The translations under genes and the position numbers were made by a program. This document shows, in pieces, positions 48,262-60,200 of a stretch of DNA of 64,000 bases (its first letter is position 1; every line of letters starts with the position of its first letter). The stretch comes from Mytilus edulis (Eukaryota; Mollusca; Bivalvia; Mytilida; Mytilidae), in NCBI RefSeq assembly GCF_963676685.1, contig NC_092355.1, forward strand, positions 59,679,613 to 59,743,612. Reading direction: 5' to 3'. The notes beneath the pieces are model-generated. The model had not been told where the DNA came from. It saw only the letters and a list, made by a program, of their open reading frames with translations, and did no database searches.

Positions 48262-51200
48262 GGCCTCCTTCGGTTGTTTTTTGTGTATTTTTATAATCAG
48301 TTTGTTATTCTTTCAGGTTATTTTCATCAGTTCATTGTATAAAGTATACAAGATATGAATAGTCCATGTTAAAAAGTTGCAGAAGACTTGGCCAGGACTT
48401 CCAGCTTATAAAATTTTCAAACTTTTCAGAACTGATATGCCATCTGTACGGGTCAGGCTATAGTCTTACACAGAAAGCCCATCAAAGTCTGTCTCAGCAA
48501 AGACCTGTTTTATAATCAGTTTCTTTCAGACAATTTAGTTCACAGAACTGATGCCAGCTTTTCTACAAATACCAAATATTAATAACATGATAGAGGGATG
48601 GGTGAAAATCTTTGAAATTTTGATTATATACTAGCTGTTTAAAAGAAAATCAATTACAAATTGAGTTTTGGGGCTATGGTTGAGCAAATAATTATATCAG
48701 ATATTAAAATTAAATTTAATCCTAAATTGAACGTTTGGCTTCCCTCTTGTATTAGAAAAGACTGTCAGAAGTAAATGCTAAAACATTGTAAACTTGTTAT
48801 ACTGTCAATTTTATTCCTATAAAATTCTGAACAAATTATAAACATCGAAACAACCGAAACATTCAAATAATGTGAGGCAAATATTGCATTTTGTAGAATG
48901 CAAATAGTCATTGAATGATATAAAAAAAACAAATTTTATATCACAATTGCAAAATTAACATGTATCAACAATCAATTGTATAAATCTTTAATGTGCAAAA
49001 CAATGTTTATGCTCTGAAAATAAATGTATAATTTTCACTATGACTTAGACCTTTGTCAATAAAAACTGTTATAGATGGCCATAGCAGAAGCCATGCCGTT
49101 GTTTGACTTCAATCTGTATCACACAAATGCTTACTGTATTAAAATTTTATTTGAAATCAAACGTTTAAAAGATGCCATTCAAAGGCTATACTAAACAAAA
49201 ACCGTTTCCGAAAAAAACCGAAAAAAATCCGGATTTTTTTTTTTTTTTTTTTTTTTCCGGGAAAAAAAAGTTAGGGTCGGCGCCAAAAAATTAGGGTCGG
49301 TCGGGCGACCGGAAACACACCTATTTTTTTTTTTGGCCTGAACCACACGTTGATTCAATTTTTTTATACAATGGGTGCAGAAAGGGATAAATTGATGAAG
49401 AATTAGAGAAATAAATTAACAGTACTGGGGATTCATTATTGTTCATCTGATACCAATTTTCATGGATTTCATGTTTATAGGTGAACTATGAAATTAATCA
49501 GATCAATGTGTTGTAAAAGCTTGTATGAAGACTTCAGCAAAACCACCAAATTGAATGTCCATGAACATACCAGTTTGCCTTCATCCACAAAAGTCAGTAC
49601 CCACGAAAATAATGAATCCAGTACTTACCTGTTGATTTAAGGAATGTATGGTGTCTTCATTAATATCATTACTAGCTACAATGGTCAATGATGAAAACCA
49701 AGGCACGTTAAAACTGAAAAATATATATAAGGCTGATATTGAACTGGCTACAATGGTTAAAGATGAAAACCAAGGCACGTTATAACTGAAAAATATACAT
49801 AGGACGGATATAATTACTTGCTACAATGGTTAATGATGAGAACCAAGGCACGTTAAAACTGAAAATATATATAGGTCTGATATTATACTGGCTACAATGG
49901 TTAACTGTGAAAACCAAGGCATTTTAAAACTAAAAAATATATATAAAGGGCTTACCCTACATGCCGTATATCAATAAACTATTCTTTAAGCAAGATTTTT
50001 TTTTTATCATTTAACAATTGTTTATGAATATTATAAAAAAAATCTGTGAGGCTTACCCTGTTTCTATCATTTAATGTATAAAGAAAATGTATTGTTTTCA
50101 TTCATTGGTATGGCTACTTTCTATGTGTAAAAAAGGATTAACTTTCTTGTAAAGTTATCTGCATTCCTCCATAGCTGATGTTGTTTTATTTCCTATGTAG
50201 CAACTCAATTGTTGTGTTTAAAAAATTATGTCCTTTAAATTAATGTTTGATTGAAGACAATTAAAATCAGCTGTATCTTGATTTTTCATTTGAAACATGT
50301 GAGAATAAATGTTCAGTCTATTGAAGCTAACACAATTATGGTATTCAAGGGAGATAACTCAAACAAAATTATGGTATTCAAGGGAGACAACTCAACCATC
50401 ATTTTATTACCTTCTGGCCACTTTTTCAAAAGACTGTCTGACCAGGTTTGAAAGGTAAGCTAAATCACCACTGTCTAGTCGTATACCTCGAGGCTGGTAC
50501 CCACACTCATGTAGAGCCATAGCAACTGTACAAAAACTTGGTAGACCAGTTCTGTAATTATAAAATCAGAAATGTTAACAATAAAAAAGTTTTTATTGAC
50601 ACAATATGAGAGTCACTATTTTGGAGGTATATGTGCACAAATTCAACTTTAATATTACTGATTGCTCGACTTCAATATAAAGTTCTTTTCAAAACAATTT
50701 TGATTGTCACTTACAAGTTTTGAGGAGACGAAATACAAACATAGAATTTTAAAGCTTGGTATAGGTGATGATTTATTACCATAGTTATAAAAAACGAAGA
50801 TGTGGTATGATTGCCAATGAGACATATCTCCACAAGAGACCAAAATGATACAGAAAATTAAATTCAATATTAATGAAAAAACAAAAATTTATTCCTACCA
50901 TAGAAAGGCTTGTATAGTCCGCAGTTTTATTCTCCAAAAATGGACCTTCCAGACGGGGTGGGGACTATAGAGTACAATAAGCAAGAAATAATGGAAAAAA
51001 ATTTCAATTTCGAGGGCGAGGTGGTTTGTTTACGTTCCGCCATCTTTTTTATTGATATTGTAGAGGGCGCTCTTATCATTTTTTCAAACTAATCAGGGAT
51101 GATTCCACTTTATAGTTTAGGGCCGCTTAACGGCCCTTAAATCGGCCAGCGGCCCCCCCAAAAAAATTTTAAATATAAATTCCCAATAAAAAAAAGGAAA

Positions 51201-54200
51201 ATAAAACAAAAATCGGTATTTCCGGAAAAGTTTCCGTCACCGATTACGGCAACAATAATTTTTCATAGTTTGTCGTCAAAACGTAGTAAAATCCGAATAA
51301 GAATGCTGACTGTGATCGCATTTTATTAACAACGATTTCATTATGTCAACATGAGGTAAACAATTTTAGCGGCCGGATTCAATTGAAGTTAAAATGTTAT
51401 GGGAGTATTTGGTCTCGTAAATGTAGATCGCTCAGCAGGTTGATCAAAAATATGCTTTTTTGTCAAAATGGGTGTCACAACAGACCTCGGCAAAGAGCAA
51501 ATTCAAATTTTGATATAACATTGATGAATGAATTTTGATGGTAAAAGCAGATCGCCCAGCAGAGCCGGTTATGTAATATGATTAAAAAATTTTAAATGTT
51601 TTGTAAAAGAAATTATTTTATATTTTGCTCTTTTTTCCGCATAAGACAAAAGGTTGAGCGTTTTTGAGAATAATGTTGATGATAGACCATTCATGAAATG
51701 AGAACCCCCCCCCCCCCCCCCCCCATCCCTGAAATACGATGTCATCATTATGGAACTGTTTCAAAAGATATGAAAATAATTCAAATAATTTTAAAGTTCA
51801 CTGGTTCAATTGCTTTAAATATCTTATCAATTAAGTATATATATTTACTTTTGTAATTGCTTTTCTTAATTCGACAGTTGGTCTGTAGTTCTATTTGATT
51901 TACATTTAAATCAAGGTAAGTTATAAAGATGATCTGTTGAAAAAATACCGAATGGATGATTTTTTTTCACTGGTTGATATGGCAAGCCGTTTTGCTATTT
52001 AATCTAACTTCAAGATATCTCATAAACTTTATAAGATATCTTATATAATAGTTCATTAGATATTTGATATAGTTTGAAAGATATCTTATAAAGATTATAA
52101 AATATCATATATAGTTCACGAGATATCTTAAATAATTTATGAGATATCTTATAGTTTATAAGGTATCTCATATAATTTTGTTTATCAAAAATCTTATATA
52201 AAGTAAATTTGTAAGATATCTTATATAAAGTATATTTGTAAGATATCTTTAGTTATATAAAGTATATGTAAGATATATATTTTAAAATCGATATTAGATA
52301 TCTTCTATATTATATAAGATATCTTTTTCATAAAAGATATCTTATAAAAAATATTATTTATGATATCTTATATATTATAAGAAATATTATTAGAGATATC
52401 GTATATACATTATAAGATATTTCAAATAATTTTCTTAAAGGGGCACTAGCTGTTAAATTCATGGTCACCGATTTGACTCAAATTCTCATATTTGATTTAT
52501 AACAATGTAAAACATTTATCCAAACTATCAAAAGTCTAAAATAAACAATTTACAGAGCATGGGGTAGATAATATATAGGTTCGTTTCGTGTGTATTTTAG
52601 TCCAGACCCCATCTAATTAACTATCGATTTGACCTCAGATGACCATATAAGCGATGTAAACATAAATAAAGATATGAATAGATTAAACCAACACGTGCAA
52701 TTGGATTTTTATAGGTCTGTTTGATTTTATGTCATAGATTAAAAATAGATGTTTCTCATTGTTTTTAACCGTATAAGAATGATTTTATGTGCATCGAATT
52801 CGTAATCAAATGATTTACCGTAGTTTCACTTTCATTGTTGACATTCTTTTTCTTTAAATAACCAGTACACGTACAATGCATGCGTTGTCAATCTCTAGCT
52901 AGGGGTTAAATTGAAGTTCACATGAATACGGATTTAAAGAGGTCGACTCATTCACTTGCAAGTGTATTACTAATTATCAATGTTTTTTTAGCGTAATTTG
53001 ACAAAATTGAACCTTTTTGGCTGCAAAAAGTGAATTGTTATTTTACTATTTCACTTTCATTATTGATTGAACAGAAAAAGAAAAAAAAACTTTAGATTTT
53101 TTATATATCTCGTAGCTAGTGCCCCTTTAATATGATATCCAATAAATTATATAACATATATCTTATACAAAACATATTTATAAGATATTTCATATACTTT
53201 AAGATATCTTTAATAAATCTTATATATTATATGAGATATCTATAATACTAAAATTACGAGGTCCAATTTGTTAGCCGTCATCACGTAAAAACGACGAATC
53301 ACAGAATTCAACTTTATATATAACTAATATAGTACAAAGGTGTAGATTAAAAATTACACCACTCCAGGCCCTTTTGTTTTCCATTTAATTAATATTGCCA
53401 ATAATTAAGAAGTTCCGGGTCGAGTCCGCTACCGATACCAATAGTATATTCACCTGTTACCTATTACCTTATCTGTACGTTCCGCATCTGACAGGTGCAC
53501 CACCAAACGTTGTTTTCAGGATTAATATGCTATATACACGGGTCATAACCACAGGGTTGACACTACTAAATTGTCAAATTGTTACCTATTGTAGTATTTT
53601 AATTAGTAAGACTTTCTAAGATAACAATACGAATGCTAAAAATCTGGACTAAAAATAAGGCGTATAGGTACAGTTTTCAATTTGTTAGTGGGCATGACGT
53701 AAAACAGCGAAGCATAGAATTCAACTGTATTTATAACTTATATAGGACAATGCTGTTGATTAAAAAATACTCCATTTCAGGACCTTTGGTTTTCCAAATA
53801 ATTAATATTATTGTTTCAGTTCGACGGGTTCAAACAGAAAGACTTGAAAGCAGAGAAAAACTGTGTATCTTATAATCGGCATGACTTTATCAGATGACAA
53901 TACTAATACTAAAATAAGGCTTGCGCATAGTTATATACTATAATTCAGTCACGTACCCGTGATATCACGGGTGTGTTCTAGTCTTCTATACTATTAAACG
54001 AGAAGACCTCATTTTTGGTGTCGCTTCTTTTCTTTCCACAACAAATTAATCAACAGGCCTCTGTGTCCTATGGGTACAGTGCATAGTCGCATTTGTCATC
54101 CATTCATATGATTATTCAGATTGAGTTAATTTGGGAGAATAACGAGAAAAAAGGCATCCGGATATTGTCCCATCATTGGACGAAATTTTAAGTCTGATTA

Positions 54201-57200
54201 GACTTCCGGTTTGCGTTTTTCTGTATACTGTATTTTAAGAATTCTATCTGCTATCATTTTCAAGTTTACTATCCACGGTGGTCACATAGTTTATTAAAAA
54301 GAGAGGGTCTGTATACTATATCAATGACCACCATGGTATCCACGGGGGTCACATAGTTTATTAAATAGAGAGGGTCTGTATACTACATCAATGACCACCA
54401 TGGATCGATTAGTAAATTTAAAATTGAAAGTAAATACACTATATTTATATAGTAATGAATGTTCATAATATACAGATAAGCCCTAAAATTATTCAAGTGA
54501 ACTTTTGATACCTTTTCTGAAATTCTCCAGTTATTAAATCTTTTACAAAATTCATTGATTACAAAAAAAGAAGATGTGGTATGATAGCCATGTTGAGACA
54601 ACTCTCCACGAGAGACCAAAATGACACAGAAATTAACAACTATAGGTTAACGTACGACCTTCAACAACGAGCAAAGCCCATACAGCATACTCAGCTTTAA
54701 AAGGCCCCGAACTGACAAGATAACACAATCCAAACCAGAAAACTAGCGGCCTTATTCATGTACAAAAAATTTACGAAAAACAAATATGTAACACATAAAC
54801 AAACGACAACCACTGAATTACAGGCTCCTTACTTAAATGTTCAGAACATACTCAATGTATTATGTTCATATTGAAATTGATAGAAAACCAAAAATTGGGA
54901 ATTTTGAAAATAATTAAAGGAGGAGGGATATAAAAAAAACATTTTCCTGTTGCCAATAACCTATGACTTATGATACTTTTGCTGAAATTCCCCACTAAAT
55001 GTATTATGTTCATATTGAAATTGATAGAAAACCAAAATTGGGAATTTTGGAAATAAAGGAGGAGGGATAAAAAAAAACACATTTTCCTGTCCCCAATAAC
55101 CTTTGACTTATGATACTTTTGCTGAAATTTTTTACATAATTCTTCCAACAACACTTTACAAACTTTCAACTACGCTCTGAATGCCCGCGATTTCGCGGGT
55201 GTGTTCTAGTATATATTACAGTTATAAGATATCTTATATATTGTGGGATAATTTGAAATCGAATAAATAGCTAAACGGCTTGCCATAGGTTTATGTTATC
55301 TGGTACTTTTGGTATATATGTTTTTGTAATAGGCCTTGTTTACCAAAGTTAAGATGATAATGCATCATATGCAATGATATTCATGTATTACAACTTCCCT
55401 GGTCTGAATCCAATAATTTCTTCAATCAGTGTACAGATGAAATTAACTTAATATTCATTTTCCATATTTACAGGAAAATTATATTATTTCGTCTTAGATT
55501 GTATGCATAAAAAAATCCCAATTGGGATAAAAAATCCCAATTTGATATTCAAGGGACCCATTTGAAAACACCTGGAATCATCCCTGCTAATAATTTTAAC
55601 TCATCCATATTAATAAGTTATTTCTATTCAATATCAAATTAATACTGATAAATATAAAAACTCAACCTTTCATTAAAAATTTCTTGTTTGTTTTCAATGC
55701 ATTGGTTGAAATAAACTGGTATCTGCTTGATTGAAACGATACAAACATAGTGAAAAAGACAACCGTAAACCAGCTTAGAATTTGTAAACTACAAAAAGTA
55801 ATCGGTTATTGTATGTTCTGTTTTGGTGTTTCATACTGACTAATATGGTTTGTATTAGTTTAAGACCCTTCAAACATTAATGTGATCGATATATTAAAGA
55901 CTGTTTGACAAAAGGATGGAACTGTTTTACTTTCAAAGTCATATTATAGTGATATCTGCTATGTACGGATTTCTACTCTCACCGGTTAATTTCTTCTTTT
56001 ACACATGCTTTTTAAACTTCCTGTTTAAACATACACAAGTTTCTAAATTGTTTTTAAAGTGAATTAAACAATCATGAAGCACTCTCGAATCATTTACAAG
56101 CAGTTTCAGCTTCTGTTTAATGATGGAAAACAGGTTTTTCCAAGAAAATATCGCAAACAACCACACAGAAATTGAAATTACCAGAGATTCATTTGACCTT
56201 TTCTAACAGTTACAAAAAGTTTTTTTACCTAAAATTTCGTGGGGAGAAGGGGGTGTGGGATATGTACCAGTGCAAACTATACAAGCCTTTCTACGGTAAA
56301 CTCTAAATATCTCACCTTACAACATCATATGTATCTATAAGTGCTAAGAAACCATCAGGGAATGCAGTAGCATAGGCTATGAAGGCTGCCAGCTCACTTT
56401 TTGATACTTGGTCATCTAAAAATCCTGCAATGAAATGGTTTATAAAATCCATTACTATTAATTCCTTTATAAAGCAGTCTTTAGAGCTGAGGACAGGGGA
56501 CTCTTAGTTAGTTTTACTTGTATATATATAGATATGTGTGTGTTCAACTCAGTTATTTTATTGTTGTTGTTCCTTTTGTTTATGTCACAAGTATAATGTT
56601 ACTTAAATGACAAATAAAGATTATTATTTAAACATGTTAAAAGGATAGAAAAGCACTGCCTAATAAAGTAAAAAAAACATATTTTTTACCTTTAGCTCTA
56701 CCCACTTTAATTTGTTACATATTTCTGTGATTTTCTTACATATTTCTGTGATTTTCTTACACTGTTGATGTATTGATATGAGAGAACATCCTAGTTTCAT
56801 AACTTTGTCACTATTTTATTTTATCAATACAATTTTCAATCCCATTCGCCCACATTTAATTTTTACGGAATAGCTCAAAACAAATCCTGGTTGGAGGGGT
56901 TTTGATCCCGAAATCCCTGGCTTAAAAACATGGAACCCTGAGGTCCCGAATTTATAGAAATTTAAATTCTGACATCCCGAAATTCAAAAAAAAAATTCCC
57001 GGATCCCAAAAGGACCAATTCTGAAATCCCTAGCTTAAAAACACCTGATACAGGTCCTACCATCCCGCCCCCCTTTTAGAGTTTACATTTGACTTTATAA
57101 CTAACCTAATACAGGAGCTAACTGTTTCAGCCATTTTTGACAAAGTGGAATGAAATCAACCATCTCATCAGTACCTTTCCTAACCAGTTGCTGCAATAAT

Positions 57201-60200
57201 AAGGTAACAGATTAATTTCATAGTAAACAATAGAATTGTGATATGACAAACACAAAATAACCAGAAACACCATGCATTTTTATGACAATTTTTTTTACAC
57301 TAAATTTCACTACTTTTAAGACATTTGAACACAAAATAAGAATACTGTTAATTCAAAAATAGCGATTTTGTCATTTTAGACTTAAATGTGATTTTAATTT
57401 TTACGATTTTGAGAAAAATCCTGTTTAATTTATATAAATATTTCAAAATGCAAGTTTGAATTATTGCGTTTACAATTCTGTAGCACTTTTCGCAATAATA
57501 ATAACCTCTTTTAAAGCCACCACAACGAACAAGCACTCATACCAAATGACAGATTTTCCATGAAACAAGAAATATTTAATTTACCCGATTATGTAACTCT
57601 GATAAGCCAGAAAATGATGTGATGAAGGCATGAGCATGTGTACCTCTTACTGGAATGCCGTAAAGTTTACCTGCCAATACATTACTGGTTCCGTCAAAAC
57701 CTACAAAATAGAAAAATACATTACTGGTTCCATCAAAACCTGCAAAATAAATAATACATGCATAAATTAAACAAGAGGCTCTCAAGAGCCTGAATCGCTC
57801 ACCTTGATTTTTTGGCATTTATCTTTCGTTTAAGAGTTTCAGTGTCCAATTTCATCGTAGTTTGTTGTTTTGGTTAGATTCAGCATATCAAAGAACCTTG
57901 AGAATTAAATTTTTGATGAAATCAAACAAAGTGTAATTTTAATTTTTGAGATGTTACTTTGCTGAAAATTTTTGTTGTTTACAGTTTATCTTTATCATTA
58001 ATAATACTCAAGATGATAACCAAAAACTGCAAGATTTCCTTAAAATACCAATTTAGTGGCAGCAACCCAACAATGAGTTATAAGATTGATCTTCTCAGGT
58101 CTGATAGAACTTGACCTTGAACACTGTTATCCCATGTCAGTTTTGCTCTAAATGCTTTGGTTTTTGAGATATAAGCCAAAAACTGCATTTTACCCCTATG
58201 TTCTATTTTTAGCCATGACGGCCATGTTTTTTGACTAAACAGAAAATAAAACACAAACTGTATTCTAGATACCCTAAGGATCATCCAACTTAAGTTTGGT
58301 TGGAATTGGTTCAGTAGTTTCAGAGGAGAAGATGTTTGGAATAGTTTACACCAGACGGACAACAACGACGACAGACGCCAAGTGCATTCCTGCCAAGTTT
58401 TGAAAGTGCCCATGGGGGTTTTAGTGTGCGACAACAATTTCAAAGGTTACAATTCTTTGCGACGACTATTTTGTGCATAGATGCCAACCCCCTTTTTACA
58501 CAATCAGTAACAAACTATCAAATTTTCCGTATTTTTGATAAGTTTTCAGTAATCATTTATAAATGTGCATTTACCAATAAAAATTACTGATGAGTGGTTG
58601 CAAAGTGATGTGCCCTAAAATTTGTCGTTAAACATGTTGTCTGTAGTATGTATTCCATTCATTAATTGTTCAGATGTTCTCGACTCGTACATTTTCGTTT
58701 TGTCAAGGAGAAGTAGAGAAAGGGGGAAAGCTCCTTCATAAAATGCAAGTTTGCCTCTTCGGAAGTCAGTTAGTTACTCAACAATAGGTTGATAACTCCC
58801 GAGGAACCGGAAGCATTACATTGGCGTTTTCTAAATACCGGACCAGGACGGAAAAGTAATGATACAAATCCGCGTTTTACAAAATTGATCGGCAATGATT
58901 GGTAATCCGTAACTATTCGACTTTGACCGTAACAGCGTAGTTTTTAATCGCAAAATCGGAAAAACTACGCAAAAATCGTAATGGTTGGCATCTATGTTTT
59001 GTGTGTGCTGTTTTGTGGTCTAGAAAAGTGTCATATTTGTAATATGAGCTTACATGCCTTTTCTAAAGTTTCTTTGCATGATTTTAGTTATTATATATCA
59101 GTAGAAAAGATGAACATGTATCTGCAAGACCAGGAATTAATTTCATGTGTAAGGATATTAAATAATTGTTGACTTTTCCAATTTAAAATTATGCACAAAG
59201 AAAGACCTTTATCAGGTTGGGAACAACACCTAGGGGTATCCCCTCAATTTAAGGACATTAAAAAACACTTTTAAAGTAAAAATGAACACATATTCTGATT
59301 TTTATATTATTTGAAGAAACTTTTCCCAAAGAATTATACATCTTATGATCTATCTGGTATAATATGGTCATCACATGTCCAAGAATTTTGGTATGTTCTT
59401 GGCCTAATGTATCATGTATATCTTCTTTATTTTTCAAAATAATTGGACCCTACATTTAGAAAAGTAGTTCTAAATATAATGTCAGAATTTCCCATTTTTA
59501 AGTTAAATAAAAATCTACATTTTTCATGTTTATTTTTCACAGCAGTAAAATGCCCCCTTGACTAAGGGAAGTCCCTCATTTAAGGGATTCCTCATGTGGG
59601 TTTTTTTGTTTTGTTCATGTGAAAAATAAAGAATAGTACATTAAATGATTTGGTATTTTAATTAAATACATATCATTTGTTACAGCAAGAGTAATATCTA
59701 TAAACATGATAAATTAGTGAATAAACTACTATTTATTATCTTTGTGGTAGTACTGCATCATTGAAGTTTGTCAATCAGCCATGCTTTTATTCTTATTCTG
59801 TGTAAGAACCTCCTTGCAAGTGAAAAACCATTTGCCATGTTCACGATTTTAAAAAACAGAGGAAATTAACACAAGTTCAAAATCTAGGATGTTAGAATTA
59901 TCTTGAGAGAAAACGTTTTTGATTGGCTGATTAATTTGATCATGAGAAACATAGAATTTGATTGGCTGAACACGAATGTCTTCCTTGGACACAGTTCAAA
60001 ATCGGGAACCATCATATTTTTCGTGTAGATTTTCACAAAATCGTGTTTTAGAGGGTTTTTCACGATCACGATCGTGCAATCGTGACAAAGGGTCAAAATC
60101 GAGTAATACACGCCTAAATCGTGAAAGTTGGCAGGTATGCAAGTGATGGCTAAAGCTCACAGTTCCTTCGGAAGAGATTTTTCTGATTGTGTGCAAAACT

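Larger units (their letters stand above)
51980..55285. mobile_element. TA-flanked TIR element filled with GATATCTT palindromes, hosting nested insertions
   Basis: TA at 51,978-51,979, then TGGCAAGCCGTTTTGCTATT; the other end (55,261-55,285) is its complement with two mismatches in 25 bases, followed by TA. The interior that belongs to this element (51,980-52,438, 53,131-53,238, 55,210-55,285; about 640 bases) is packed with AAGATATCTT-type palindromes. It is interrupted by a TTAA-flanked MITE and by two Helitron-like elements. It lies in the NAPRT intron between the 56,316 and 50,551 exon borders. Confidence 0.88.

Noticed and set aside
51704-51724. Long C run as a regulatory or structural site
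   Set aside because: Homopolymer in a repeat-rich intron; length is unreliable and no function is supportable.
58078-58443. 121-codon minus-strand frame
   Set aside because: Falls almost wholly inside the truncated GCTCACCTT-ended repeat, and no family is recognised.
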